From Edaphobacter lichenicola (GTDB lineage: Bacteria > Acidobacteriota > Terriglobia > Terriglobales > Acidobacteriaceae): a stretch of DNA of 64,000 nucleotides. Of this stretch, positions 12,111 through 21,255 are shown piece after piece (position 1 is the stretch's first letter; each line of letters starts with the position of its first letter). Made by a program: the position numbers and the translations under genes. The DNA is taken from the NCBI RefSeq assembly GCF_014201315.1, contig NZ_JACHDY010000003.1:124001-188000 (forward strand), read 5' to 3'. Below the pieces are notes generated by a model. It made no database searches. It was not told the origin of the DNA and saw only the letters and a list, made by a program, of their open reading frames with translations.

Positions 12111-12369
12111 CGCCAAATGGGGTGCTGTTTTCACGGCTTGGATGGCTTTTGCCTGTGATAACTCAGCTTGCGTCGGCAACGATTGATCCAACTTGTCGAA
12201 AATCGCTACTTTTTCATAGAAAAACAAAAGGAAAGAGAAGCGAAATCCCGGCGTCGCGTATCAAACCTGCAATGGAAGTTTGAAGAGTAACGCCGAGGGA
12301 AGCAACGCCTCTCATTCAAGAGCAATGGGCGATCGCGAGAACGGTGCAAATCATTAGAGGGAGTTGCCT

Positions 12370-12585
12370 ATGCGTTCTGAACTGATCTTCGAAGCGTTGG
12401 CTCGTGAGCCGAACCGCTATCTATTGTGCAGGCTCGTTGCGAAAGGAACTCGAAGCCTGCACCGACCGAATACTCGTGTGCAGGACACTACCAATGAGAT
12501 GCTGGAGCTCTTCAGCGTGCGAGTCGCGAGAGCTAAGACTCTGCACATCGGCAAAACCTTGGAACTGAATCAGCGAGCCGCTTGA
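12370..12585 (+). CDS. RNA polymerase omega-subunit-like small protein
   Basis: The protein has 71 residues with ATG at 12370 and GAGGG eight bases upstream. The segment PNRYLLCRLVAKGTRSLHRPN resembles the omega core (NRF-x-LV-x2-A-x-RARQL in E. coli), and QDTTNEMLELF matches the position of the second omega helix region. Omega binds the beta-prime C-terminus and helps polymerase assembly and (p)ppGpp response. The similarity is judged by eye; the protein could be a paralogue rather than the housekeeping subunit. It stands 54 bases before a sigma-like gene. The 260 bases between the atp terminator and this gene contain no other coding frame; a TTGTCG with ATAGAA 17 bases later near 12197-12225 is a weak promoter candidate. 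Confidence 0.55.
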   Translation: MRSELIFEALAREPNRYLLCRLVAKGTRSLHRPNTRVQDTTNEMLELFSVRVARAKTLHIGKTLELNQRAA

Positions 12586-12639
12586 GGAGATGCAGTGCGT
12601 TGTCAGGTGCACTAACGGTTAGGTAGCGGGAGAGCAACT

Positions 12640-13155
12640 ATGTCGACTTCATTCATTACGCCGCATGCGGTTCTACGAGAATCCCAATTGTCCAGCAGGG
12701 TTGGGAGGAACGCTGCCTGGTACTTACTGTTCCTCGAACATCTGGACGAGTTCGCTACGCTTGCCTGGTATCTGGTGGCAGACCACCGGTTAGTTGAAGA
12801 GGCGATTCTACGCACTATGGCAGAGCTAGACGCGATTCCTTTTGATGCAATGACGCCTATGCTGGCCTACAGCCAAGCGCGAGAGACCCTGATTACGCAG
12901 GCGATTGCCGGGCTAAGACTGGGATGCAAGGAAGACGACGAGAATGCTACTTATCTACCGAGCACTCTTGGCGAGTTGCCTGACCTACCGCGGCTGGCAT
13001 TTATGCTGAAGCTCGTTCTGCGATCCTCGGAGAACGAGGTGGCCCGATTTCTTGATGTCACGCCCTTGAAGGTGCGAGAACTGGTTCAGGCTGCGATCGA
13101 TCGTTTGAGTCTGAGGGTACCTTTTTCTGTGCTGACCGGATGCCATGACGCGTGA
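12640..13155 (+). CDS. Sigma-factor-like helical protein with C-terminal HTH
   Basis: The protein has 171 residues. No named family is certain. The last 55 residues (LPRLAFMLKLVLRSSENEVARFLDVTPLKVRELVQAAIDRL) look like sigma-70 region 4: a first helix, then a helix-turn-helix in which ENEVARFLDVTPLKVRELVQ fits the usual Glu-x-Ala-x2-Leu-x3-x-x-V-x2-x-Val spacing. The N-terminal part (AAWYLLFLEHLDEFATLAWYLVADHRLVEEAILRTMAEL) resembles a degenerate region 2, where ECF sigma factors have FE.LY..Y...V..D...AED..Q..F. Promoter-melting aromatic residues are not evident. It may be an inactive or regulatory sigma relative. It follows the omega-like gene on the same strand and ends at a strong hairpin. 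Confidence 0.45.
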   Translation: MSTSFITPHAVLRESQLSSRVGRNAAWYLLFLEHLDEFATLAWYLVADHRLVEEAILRTMAELDAIPFDAMTPMLAYSQARETLITQAIAGLRLGCKEDDENATYLPSTLGELPDLPRLAFMLKLVLRSSENEVARFLDVTPLKVRELVQAAIDRLSLRVPFSVLTGCHDA

Positions 13156-13168
13156 GATTTGAAGGCAA

Positions 13169-13200
13169 AAAACTAACCCGGATTGCTCCGGGTTAGTTTG
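13169..13200. terminator. Bidirectional terminator between the sigma-like gene and aroDE
   Basis: A 13-bp perfect stem (AACTAACCCGGA / TCCGGGTTAGTT plus one flanking pair) encloses a TTGC loop. It is preceded by a run of A and followed by TTT, so it can end transcripts from both sides of this convergent pair. Confidence 0.85.
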
Positions 13201-13239
13201 GGTCTACTGACGGGCTCCGATTTATTCGGAGGAGACTGA

Positions 13240-14832
13240 TCAGGATGCCTTTTTTGTTTTTGCTGGGGGTGCCGGGGTTTCGGTGGCAGACTCGGCCTGC
13301 TGGCGTAGAGAGTGGATGACGACGCGCAGCATCTCCTCTTCTGGAGCAGGCTTGCCGGTGAAGATCTCGAACTGGCGCGCTCCCTGTTGGACGAACATCT
13401 CAATGCCGGTGATGATGGGGATACTCTGCTGGCGCGCGAGGCGGAGGAGCGGGGTTTCGAGTGGGTTGTAGACTAGATCGAAGACCAGCTTGGTGTTGAG
13501 GTCTGCAGCTTCGAGGATCGGTGCGCCCTTGATGCCGGTCATGCCGATGGGAGTCGCATTTACGATTACGTCAAAGGTGGTCTTGGCGAGGGCGTCCTTC
13601 TTGATGGTCTTCGAACCGGATTGCTTGGCCAGCTTCTGCGCTGTTTCGGCGGTGCGATTGAGGATGAAGACGTCGGCCCCCTTGTCGCGCATTCCAAAGA
13701 CTGCAGCGCGAGCCGCTCCGCCGGCTCCGAGGACGAGCGCCTTTGCTCCGCGAAGGGACATACGCTTCTCGATAGGCCCGGTGATGCCGGCGACGTCGGT
13801 GTTGAAGCCGTAGAGCTTGCCGTCCTGGCGGAGGACCGTGTTGCAGGCACCGATCTTGGCCGAGAGGGGATCGGTCTTCTCGAGGTGCGCCATAATCTCC
13901 TGCTTGAGCGGCATGGTGACGCTGAGGCCCTGGATGGGGATCTCGTGAACGAGCTTAAGCAGGTCGGAGAGTTTGTTGGCCTGAAGCGCGAGATAGACGG
14001 CGTTGACGGTCTCGCGGCGGAAGGCCGTATTCATCATGATGGGAGAGAGTGAGCTGCGGATGGGATTGCCGGCTACGCCATAGACCTTGGTGGCTGCATC
14101 GACCTGATCGATGCGATAGGTTTCGATCAGTGTACGGGCTGCGATTTGACCAGGGGCGGTCTCTTCCCCAGCGGTGGCTGCGGCGAAGGTGAAGGCAGAG
14201 CCGGCGCGGAGTCCGAGGACGCGCGAGATGATGCCGGCATCGCCCATACAGACGCCGACGATGTTGGAGTGATCGTCCATACGCTCGATGAAGCGCATGA
14301 GGGTGACGTTGTCGGTGAGAGTTTTGGCCGTGGGGACGATCTTGATGAAGTCGGGCTGGAAGGGCTCGATGCGTTTGAAGATGCCGTCGAGATCTTTGGT
14401 CGCGGTGAAGTCGTGGTGGCTGACGATAAGCGCGACGCCTGTTTCGCGAAGCTTCTGAAGCTCGCCTTTTTTCAGACTTTCGGCGGATTCGAGTTCAAGG
14501 TCGACGATGTGAAAGCCGGAGGTTCCTGCCTTGGAGAGAATCTCCATCTCTGCGGCGAGATTGCCGGAGAATTTGCCACCGTTGGCGGCGCGGCGGCAGG
14601 TCGCGATAGCAGTGACTGCTGTGTTTTCGCTGAGGAAGTGCTTCAGTTTAGGCAGGGCGAGGAGAGGCTTCTCCAGGTAGTCGAGGCGAAACTCGAGGAA
14701 AGGAGTCTCCTTGACGACGGCGCTGGCTTTTTCAAGCATCTCGGCAGGCGTGGCACCAATGATGGGCACGCAGACTTTACCGATACGGGAACGAAGAAAC
14801 TGGGGGGCTACGGTGGGCACATTCACTCTCAT
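13240..14832 (-). CDS. aroDE: Bifunctional 3-dehydroquinate dehydratase / shikimate dehydrogenase
   Basis: The protein has 530 residues in two modules. Residues 15-235 form a type I dehydroquinase: EFRLDYLE, ALIVSHHDF (catalytic His region) and DFIKIVPTAKT, whose Lys should form the Schiff base. Residues from about 245 form shikimate dehydrogenase: YGVAGNPIRSSLSPIMMNTAF binds substrate, VTMPLKQEIM carries the catalytic Lys, NTDVAGI follows, and LVLGAGGAARAAVFGM is the NADP site. The fusion carries out steps 3 and 4 of the shikimate pathway in one chain; similar fusions occur in plants and in some bacteria, including Chlamydiae and Planctomycetes. The C-terminus has an Ala/Thr/Lys-rich tail. 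A strong promoter candidate lies directly upstream. Confidence 0.95.
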   Translation of the reverse strand: MRVNVPTVAPQFLRSRIGKVCVPIIGATPAEMLEKASAVVKETPFLEFRLDYLEKPLLALPKLKHFLSENTAVTAIATCRRAANGGKFSGNLAAEMEILSKAGTSGFHIVDLELESAESLKKGELQKLRETGVALIVSHHDFTATKDLDGIFKRIEPFQPDFIKIVPTAKTLTDNVTLMRFIERMDDHSNIVGVCMGDAGIISRVLGLRAGSAFTFAAATAGEETAPGQIAARTLIETYRIDQVDAATKVYGVAGNPIRSSLSPIMMNTAFRRETVNAVYLALQANKLSDLLKLVHEIPIQGLSVTMPLKQEIMAHLEKTDPLSAKIGACNTVLRQDGKLYGFNTDVAGITGPIEKRMSLRGAKALVLGAGGAARAAVFGMRDKGADVFILNRTAETAQKLAKQSGSKTIKKDALAKTTFDVIVNATPIGMTGIKGAPILEAADLNTKLVFDLVYNPLETPLLRLARQQSIPIITGIEMFVQQGARQFEIFTGKPAPEEEMLRVVIHSLRQQAESATETPAPPAKTKKAS

Positions 14833-14847
14833 GTCTACAATCGCGGT

Positions 14848-14876
14848 ATATTACAGACCCGCGTGGAAGGATGCAA
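14848..14876 (-). promoter_or_regulatory. Putative aroDE promoter
   Basis: On the minus strand TTGCAT (14871-14876) and TAATAT (14848-14853) are exactly 17 bases apart. A start site about seven bases further on would lie near 14841, only about nine bases before the ATG at 14832. The aroDE transcript would then be almost leaderless unless a downstream start is used. Confidence 0.55.
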
Positions 14877-15107
14877 ATTTTTGTTGAAATATAAGGGGTT
14901 AGTTCGCGCCCCTGCATCATCAATTGTTTCCGTCTTTTTGATGCGACAAGCCTGATTGCGGTACTAAAAATAGACTCTATGTATTGAGGAATGTTACAGG
15001 GGAGCGTTTATTGAAGGGCTGGCGATAACATAAGGGAACAGGGACGCATCTCGACAGACGTGGCGGTGGTTGGGGAGGAGTTAGGCGTTCAAAGTAAAGG
15101 GGTTAGT

Positions 15108-15953
15108 GTGAGTGAGCGAATTGAGATGGTGCGGGTTGAGGCGTGGAACGGGCTTGGGTGGCTGCGGCATGGGTTCAGTACGCGCGGTGGGGGCGTTTCT
15201 TCGATTTATGGAGGAAAAACGCTGAATCTGGGGTGGACAAAGGAGGATGAGGCGGCTTCGGTGGTGGAAAATCGGGTGCGTTTTGTGCGGTGTGTTGATG
15301 GTGATTTGTGGGACAAACGTGGTTCTTTGCTGGTGGGATTGAGGCAGATTCACTCGGATGTGGTGCGGGTTGTTCGGGAGGGGGATGGGGTGCTCGAGGG
15401 GAAGCTGCAGACGGCGGAGGGGCGGGCGGTGCTGGAGGGGGACGGGTTGACTACGAACGTGCCGGGAGTGTTGGTGGGGGTGGGGACTGCGGATTGCGTT
15501 CCGGTGCTGGTGGTGGATCGGGAGAAGAGGGCGGTTGGAGCGTTTCATGCGGGATGGCGGGGGACTGTGGCGCAGATTGTGGAGCGCGGGGTGGCGATGA
15601 TGGTGGCTGAGTACGGGTCGCGGGTGGAGGACCTGGAGGCGGCGGTGGGGCCGAGCATCGGGGCTTGCTGCTACTCGGTGGGTGGGGAGGTGCATCGGGA
15701 GTTTGGGGAGCGATTTGCGTATGGAGAGGAGCTCTTCCGGGTTGGCGGGGCTGAGATGTATCTGGATCTTTGGGAGGCGAATCGCAGGCAGTTGCTCGAG
15801 GCTGGAGTGGGGGAGGAGCGGATCACCGTGGTGGGGGAGTGTACGGCTTGTTCGGTCGATGCTGCGGGGGAGCTGAAGTACTTTTCGCATCGTGGGGAGA
15901 AGGGTGTTGCGGGGAGGATGTTGAGCGTTGTGGGTGTGGCTGGGTCGTTCTAA
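15108..15953 (+). CDS. Laccase-domain (YfiH/LACC1-type) purine nucleoside phosphorylase-like protein
   Basis: With the GTG at 15108 (AAAGGGG five bases upstream) the protein has 281 residues; a GTG at 15060 would add 16. The metal-site motifs of the YfiH family are clear: LRQIHSD (His), VGTADCVPVLV (Cys) and VGAFHAGWRGT (His). The family N-terminus (LRHGFSTRGGGVS) and C-terminal CTACS..AAGELKYFSHRG are present. Members bind zinc and cleave purine nucleosides phosphorolytically; older annotation calls them polyphenol oxidase or multicopper oxidase. The coding strand is extremely G-rich. It converges with the S9 peptidase across an inverted repeat. Confidence 0.9.
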   Translation: MSERIEMVRVEAWNGLGWLRHGFSTRGGGVSSIYGGKTLNLGWTKEDEAASVVENRVRFVRCVDGDLWDKRGSLLVGLRQIHSDVVRVVREGDGVLEGKLQTAEGRAVLEGDGLTTNVPGVLVGVGTADCVPVLVVDREKRAVGAFHAGWRGTVAQIVERGVAMMVAEYGSRVEDLEAAVGPSIGACCYSVGGEVHREFGERFAYGEELFRVGGAEMYLDLWEANRRQLLEAGVGEERITVVGECTACSVDAAGELKYFSHRGEKGVAGRMLSVVGVAGSF

Positions 15954-15961
15954 GAGGCGCT

Positions 15962-16150
15962 CTGTCCTGCCGGACGGGCGCCCTGCGCGGGCGGCGGTCA
16001 CTTCGTGACTTGTGTACCGGTCCTGGTGGAACGAACGCCGTGGGACCTCCCGTTGGTCGGAAAGGAAGATGGCTCGCGACCAGCGGGAGCGCCCACCGAA
16101 GGGGTACACGCGTCACGAAGTGACCGCTGCCCGCGCAGGGCGCACTCCCG
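15962..16150. repeat. Inverted pair of two-hairpin repeat elements
   Basis: The left arm (from 15962) starts with GTCCTGCCGGAC, itself a small hairpin, continues through CCTGCGCGGGCGGCGGTCAC and ends with the second hairpin core GTCACTTCGTGAC. The right arm (about 16108-16150) is the reverse complement of the same GCGCGGGC-GCGGTCACTTCGTGAC block with few changes. The same element occurs at 37549, 38818 and 41290. The pair fills the space between two convergent genes and could fold as one long stem, so it may also act as a transcription block. No coding role is supported. Confidence 0.8.
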
Positions 16151-16184
16151 CATGGGCTATTCAGGTCTGATCTATAGATACACC

Positions 16185-18314
16185 CTAGTCCATGAGCTTT
16201 CGGGTTAGGTAGGTGTACTGTTCGGCGCGGGTGTTGGCTTGTTCTTTGAGGTTGGCTCCGGCGGCGTGACCGCCTTCGACGATCTCGTCGTAGAAGAAGG
16301 GCTTGTGAAACTCTTCGAGGCGTGCGGCGAATTTGCGGGCGTGGACGGGGCCGACGCGGTCATCTTTGGTGGTGGTGAAGATGAGCGGCTCGGGGTATGT
16401 GGTGTTGGGGTTGAGCTGGTTGTAGGGGGAGATGTGGGCGAGGAACTTTCGCTCCTCTGGGATGGTGACGGTGCCGTATTCGCCGACCCAGGAGGCTCCG
16501 GCGGCGATGTGTTCGAAGCGGATCATATCGAGCAGGGGAACCTGGATGACGACGGCGTTCCACATCTCGGGGTGCTGGGTGAACTCGACGCCCATGAGGA
16601 GGCCGCCGTTGGAGCCGCCTACGATGCCGAGGCGGTGGGGCGAGGTGATCTTGCGGGTGAAGAGGTCCTTGCCTACGGAGGCGAAGTCGTCGTAGATGCG
16701 CTGGCGGTGGGTCTTGAGGCCGGCGTCGTGCCAGGCGGGACCGAACTCGCCGCCGCCGCGGATGTTGGCGAGGACGAAGGAGCCGCCTCGCTCAAGCCAG
16801 AGCTTGCCGAGGATGGGATTGTAGAGGGGCGTCATGGAGACTTGAAAGCCACCGTAGGCGTTCATGAGAGTGGGGTTCGAGCTGTCGTACTTTATGTCCT
16901 TGTGGCGGACGAGGAAGTACGGGACTTTGGTTCCGTCTTTGGAGGTGGCCTGGAGCTGTTCGACGACAAGATTGGAGGCGTCGAACTGGGCTGGGAGAGT
17001 TTTGGCGGATTTTAAATTTGTCGATGCAGCGTCGCCCAGCAGTAGGGAGGAGGGCGTCAGGAAGCCGGTGGTCTCGAGGAAGAACTTGTTGTCGGAGGTG
17101 TTGGTGGTGGCGATACTGACGCTGAGATTGTCAGGGATGTCGAGCTTTTTGCGCGTCCACGTGTTGTTGGCTTCGTGGGTGTAGATGTAGGCGCGGCCTT
17201 GAACGTGGTCGAGCGTGGTGAGGAGGAGGTGGTCTTTGGTGGTTTCCGACTCTTGGAAGAACTCTTCGGAGGTGGGAGTGAAGATGACGGTGGGCTTGAG
17301 GTGGACGGGGTCCGTCTTTACGGCTTCGAGGTTGAGTGCAACGACTGAACCTTGAGGGAAGGTTTTAGATTGGCCTTCGGGCTTCCAGTCCTGGTTGAGT
17401 TCGACGATGAGCTGGCCGTCGAGCATGCCGTGAGTCCGCGACTTGCCGGGCACGAAGATTTTCTTTGGGCCGCTGTCGGTGTAGAGGAAGGTCTCGCGCT
17501 CGAAGAAGTTGACTCCGCGGTTGAGGACTACGGCGACGTGACCCTGGCTGTCGTGAATTGCCGCTGCACTCACTCCTACGTCGGCTGGTGTGCCACGATA
17601 CACCTCTTTGGCCTGGTCGTGGGTCTGGCCGCGCTTCCACAGCTTGACGACGAAGGGGTAGCCGGATTGGGTCATGGTGCCCTCACCCCAGTCGCGGGCT
17701 ACGAGGAGGGTGTCTTTGTCGACCCAGGTTACGTCCTGCTTGGACTTGGGCAGGACGAAGCCGCCTTCTACGAACTTGCCGGTCTTGAGATCGAACTCTC
17801 GGAGGGTGTCTGCGTCTTCGCCGCCGGCGGAGAGAGAGACCATGCAGAGGCCGTCTCCGGGGTAGAGGCAGTTGAGGCCCTTCTCTACCCATTTTTCGTT
17901 GTCCTTTGCGGCCAGGGCGTCGTAGTCGATGACGGTCTGCCACTCGGGCTGGTCGGTGAGGTAACTGTCGAGGGAGGTCTTACGAAGAATGCCGCGGACG
18001 TGCTGGGCGTCCTGCCAGGTGTTGTAGATCTCGCCGACGCGGAAGTCCGGGGAGGGGAGTCGGGTGGGCGATTCGAGCACTTTCAGCGCTGCTTCGGCGA
18101 GCACGGGGTATCGTGGGTCGGCCTGCAGGACTTTGGCGGAACGAGCATTTTCCTCGTTGACCCAGGCCATGGCTTTGCCGCCGGAGACGTCTTCGAGCCA
18201 TTGATATTTGTCTGGCTGCTCAGCGGTGGTTTGGGCGGTGGCGTGAATAGAGCCGAAGGTGGTTGCTGTTGCGAATGCGATAAGGACTGCGGTCTTGCGG
18301 CTCCTAAGCTGCAT
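16185..18314 (-). CDS. Secreted prolyl oligopeptidase family (S9) peptidase
   Basis: The start ATG at 18314 has AAGGGA about ten bases upstream and gives a 709-residue protein with a signal peptide (MQLRSRKTAVLIAFATAT to HATAQ); the frame is open upstream but without signal-like sequence. The N-terminal region has the WLEDVSGGKAMAWVNEEN start typical of S9A proteins, then a seven-bladed propeller. The C-terminal alpha/beta hydrolase domain shows the nucleophile GGSNGGLLMG, the Asp in TTKDDRVGP and the His in EGGHAAG, so the catalytic triad is intact. It would cleave short peptides after proline outside the cytoplasm. It is monocistronic, convergent with the YfiH-type gene. Confidence 0.9.
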   Translation of the reverse strand: MQLRSRKTAVLIAFATATTFGSIHATAQTTAEQPDKYQWLEDVSGGKAMAWVNEENARSAKVLQADPRYPVLAEAALKVLESPTRLPSPDFRVGEIYNTWQDAQHVRGILRKTSLDSYLTDQPEWQTVIDYDALAAKDNEKWVEKGLNCLYPGDGLCMVSLSAGGEDADTLREFDLKTGKFVEGGFVLPKSKQDVTWVDKDTLLVARDWGEGTMTQSGYPFVVKLWKRGQTHDQAKEVYRGTPADVGVSAAAIHDSQGHVAVVLNRGVNFFERETFLYTDSGPKKIFVPGKSRTHGMLDGQLIVELNQDWKPEGQSKTFPQGSVVALNLEAVKTDPVHLKPTVIFTPTSEEFFQESETTKDHLLLTTLDHVQGRAYIYTHEANNTWTRKKLDIPDNLSVSIATTNTSDNKFFLETTGFLTPSSLLLGDAASTNLKSAKTLPAQFDASNLVVEQLQATSKDGTKVPYFLVRHKDIKYDSSNPTLMNAYGGFQVSMTPLYNPILGKLWLERGGSFVLANIRGGGEFGPAWHDAGLKTHRQRIYDDFASVGKDLFTRKITSPHRLGIVGGSNGGLLMGVEFTQHPEMWNAVVIQVPLLDMIRFEHIAAGASWVGEYGTVTIPEERKFLAHISPYNQLNPNTTYPEPLIFTTTKDDRVGPVHARKFAARLEEFHKPFFYDEIVEGGHAAGANLKEQANTRAEQYTYLTRKLMD

Positions 18315-18475
18315 CTCGTCTTTTTCCCTTCCGGATACTTCGTGGCGCTTTGCCTTGCGGCGGCTGGTGAACTGGTGTGCGAAGAGAGCCAGTGTAGCGC
18401 AGGTATTGCCGTGATTTGTCACGAACTAGTCACGTGGATTGATCGGAGACGAAGCGCTCAATGAAGAAACGTCAG

Positions 18476-20194
18476 CTAGGTCTTGCAGAGTTCTTCGGCG
18501 ATTGCTTCTCGATGGTTCAGCGCGATTGTATCGAGACGATTCAGGACCCGGATGTAAAAGATGAAGGCTGCCAGGGCAAGGCCGAGGAGAATCGGGATCG
18601 TGAGCCAGGGTTGGCCCAGGTGCCGGCAGAGGAGGACAATGGCAAAGCCGATGCCAAAACAGGCCAGGACAACGCCCAATGCGATCAGAGCGCTGAGTTG
18701 AGAGGTTTGCTTGCGGCTGATCTTCGACAGGTCGATTTTTTTTGGTGCGCTGAGGGAGCGGAGATTGCCGATGGCTCCGTTGGTGAAGGTGGCGAAGAGG
18801 AGCCAGCAGAGGGTCGCGAGGGCGATGAGAGGAGACGGAGTACGGGCGCTGAAGACGAGAACTCCGAAGATGAGGACGAACTCGACAAGGCTGAGAAGAA
18901 AGCCGATGAGGTTCTTTGCGAGGAAGACGTCGCGGAGGCGGGTGGGGCTGATGAAGTAGAACTGGACGCCGGGACCGTCCATGCCGAGACCGTTGTAGGA
19001 GAGGATGGAGACGCCGAGGAGGGAGTAGGCGACGGCGGCAGGGAAGACGAGACTGCCGCCGGTACCGCTGGCTCCCATGCGGGTGGCGAAGAGGAAGACC
19101 ATGAAGACGGGTGCGATGAAGCCGTAGAGCTGGTTGGTGTTGCGGCGGAGGTAGAGGAGTTCTTTGCGGAGACAGGCGGAGAGGGTGGGGCTCAGGCTGA
19201 GGGGGCTGCGGGTGAGCTGAGCTGTTGCAGACTGCAAGCCGGTGATGCGCTGCGACGGTGGGACGCGGGTTGAGGCGGGTTGGTGGGAGACCTGGCTTAG
19301 ATTTTCGCCGCGGAACTCGCGATGCATACGCCAGGCGTAGACGGCCAGGAAGAGACACCCGAAGGCGACGAGGCCGAGGAGAGATGCGATGGCTGTGAGG
19401 TGGCGTCCTTGCGCAGAGCTGACGATGGAAGTGGCGGCTAGACCGGGGGGCAGGAGATCGGCGACGGGGCGAACGCGATTGAAGATTTTGAGGAGGAGGG
19501 GAAGCTTGCTGGCCTGGTGACCGTGGTGGAAGGCTGGGTTGAAGGTTAGGTTGAGGTACTGAAAACCGAGGGAGCCGAAGATGATGAGGGCGGTGAAGAT
19601 CTCGCTGGCGCGGCGGGTGGAGAGCCAGCGTTCGACCCAGGTGATGGCCATGCGGGTGAAGAAGATGTTTGCCAGCGCGAAGACGATGAGGACAAGAGTG
19701 GCCCATGGGACGAGCGAGGGCCTGGCTACGCCGATGCCGATGTCGGCGGCGATGATGGCCAGAGTGCCGATGACGTTGGCCGCGGAGAGGAGACCGAAGA
19801 AGAGGCGGGCGGTGAGGTAGCGGGGGAAGCTGAGGGGGAAGCGGATGATGGTGTTGATGTCGAAGCTAAGGCCGGGCGGGGAGATGTTGAGGACGACGAG
19901 CTGCCAGAGCAGGAAGACTCCCCAGGTGATGGCGTAGAGCATGGCGAGGCGGTCGGTGGAGACGAGAACGTAGGCTCCGAAGCCTGCGCCGAGGATGGGG
20001 AAGATGGCGATGATGGCGAGGAAGGGGAAGATCAGGATGCGGGCGATGAGTTCGCCGGTTCCCCCTTTGCGGCGGAAGGCGTTGCGAAAGATGCTCAAGC
20101 GAAGTTGGGCGAGTGCGGCGAATTGGGCTCGGCTCTGAGCGGAGGTCCAGGGGGGATTCGGAGGTTGGCTTGGAGCTTCGGTTAGCCCAGCCAT
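18476..20194 (-). CDS. ABC exporter permease subunit
   Basis: The protein has 572 residues with many hydrophobic segments (for example ILIFPFLAIIAIFPILGAGF, ITWGVFLLWQLVVLNI, VIGTLAIIAADIGIG, LIGFLLSLVEFVLIFGVLV, LIALGVVLACFGIGFAIVLL). It shows no sequence family strong enough to name a substrate; the layout fits large ABC-2-like permeases. Its start overlaps the end of the ATPase gene by 13 bases, so the two are one transport unit. The sense strand is unusually C-rich. Export of a lipid, polysaccharide or peptide is possible, but nothing in the neighbourhood decides this. Confidence 0.75.
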   Translation of the reverse strand: MAGLTEAPSQPPNPPWTSAQSRAQFAALAQLRLSIFRNAFRRKGGTGELIARILIFPFLAIIAIFPILGAGFGAYVLVSTDRLAMLYAITWGVFLLWQLVVLNISPPGLSFDINTIIRFPLSFPRYLTARLFFGLLSAANVIGTLAIIAADIGIGVARPSLVPWATLVLIVFALANIFFTRMAITWVERWLSTRRASEIFTALIIFGSLGFQYLNLTFNPAFHHGHQASKLPLLLKIFNRVRPVADLLPPGLAATSIVSSAQGRHLTAIASLLGLVAFGCLFLAVYAWRMHREFRGENLSQVSHQPASTRVPPSQRITGLQSATAQLTRSPLSLSPTLSACLRKELLYLRRNTNQLYGFIAPVFMVFLFATRMGASGTGGSLVFPAAVAYSLLGVSILSYNGLGMDGPGVQFYFISPTRLRDVFLAKNLIGFLLSLVEFVLIFGVLVFSARTPSPLIALATLCWLLFATFTNGAIGNLRSLSAPKKIDLSKISRKQTSQLSALIALGVVLACFGIGFAIVLLCRHLGQPWLTIPILLGLALAAFIFYIRVLNRLDTIALNHREAIAEELCKT

Positions 20195-20985
20195 GAGAGC
20201 TCCTGCTCGGGAGGTGCGGTGGCGGGGTCGCCGCCTACGATGCTGAGGAATATCTGCTCGAGGGTGAGGATTTGGTTGTTGCCATTGCCTTCGGGGTTGC
20301 GGGCCTGGACGCCGGCTCGGAGCTCTTCGAGGGAGCCGTTGGCGATGAGGTGGCCGCGGTCGATGATGGCGATGTGGGTGCAGAGGCGCTCGACGATCTC
20401 GAGGACGTGGGAGGTGAGGAAGATGGTCGCGCCGCGGGCGATCATACCCTGAAGCATGGCTTTTAGGGTGCCCGAGGCGATGGCGTCGACGCCTTCGAAG
20501 GGCTCGTCGAGGAAGAGGATGCGGGGGCCGTGGATGACCGCGGCGGCGAGAGCGAGCTTTTTCTGCATGCCGTGGGAGAAGTCGGTGATGAGTTTTTTGG
20601 TCTCGCCGGCGAGGCTCATGAAGTCGAGGAGTTCGGTGGTGCGGGCGGCGGTGGTGGCGGCGTCGAGTCCGTACATGCGGCCTACGAAGCGGAGGTATTC
20701 TGCGGCGGTGAGGCGGCCGAAGAGGGCGAGGCCTTCGGGGACCACGCCGATCTGGCGCTTGACTTCAATGGGGTTGGTGGCGGTGTCGAGGCCGAGGATC
20801 TGGATGGAGCCAGAGGTCGGTGCGAGGAGGCCGGTGAGCATCTTGATGGTGGTGGATTTGCCTGCGCCGTTGGGGCCGAGGAAACCGAAGAACTGGCCGG
20901 GGGCGACCGTGAGGTTGACGTCTTGAACTGCGGTGAATTCGCCGAAGCGGCGGGTGAGGCCTGTGGTGGTGACGGCGGGGACCAT
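20182..20985 (-). CDS. ABC exporter ATP-binding subunit
   Basis: Starting at ATG 20985 (MVPAVTTTGLTRRFGEFTAV) the protein has 267 residues, normal for an ABC-2 type ATPase. It has Walker A GPNGAGKSTT, the ABC signature in the form FSHGMQKKLALAAA, Walker B ILFLDEPFEGVD and the H-loop TIFLTSHVLEIVERL. The SHGMQKK signature is typical of exporters of the NatA/BcrA class. The frame extends upstream to 21141 but that part is Pro/Leu-rich and not domain-like. It is transcribed with the overlapping permease. Confidence 0.92.
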   Translation of the reverse strand: MVPAVTTTGLTRRFGEFTAVQDVNLTVAPGQFFGFLGPNGAGKSTTIKMLTGLLAPTSGSIQILGLDTATNPIEVKRQIGVVPEGLALFGRLTAAEYLRFVGRMYGLDAATTAARTTELLDFMSLAGETKKLITDFSHGMQKKLALAAAVIHGPRILFLDEPFEGVDAIASGTLKAMLQGMIARGATIFLTSHVLEIVERLCTHIAIIDRGHLIANGSLEELRAGVQARNPEGNGNNQILTLEQIFLSIVGGDPATAPPEQELSWLG

Positions 20986-21255
20986 GTGTGGGAAGCATAT
21001 CGCAGTGGATGTGCCGCCGGGAGCAAATTCAGGGTGCGTGGGGTTGTCTGTGGGCAGCAGTTTGCCGATTTGAGGGTGCGGGAGAGAGAGCGAACGAAGG
21101 AGGGGGCAACGTCTAAGCATCGAGGTTGAAAGATGCAACACGTGAAGTTGTGGGTTGGTATACTTAAGAGTCAGCTCATTTAGCCGGGTTGGGGATGTAG
21201 CTGGTTTTTGGGCAGGACGCGACGCTCGGTTAGCGAGACTGCAGACAGGTTTTTA

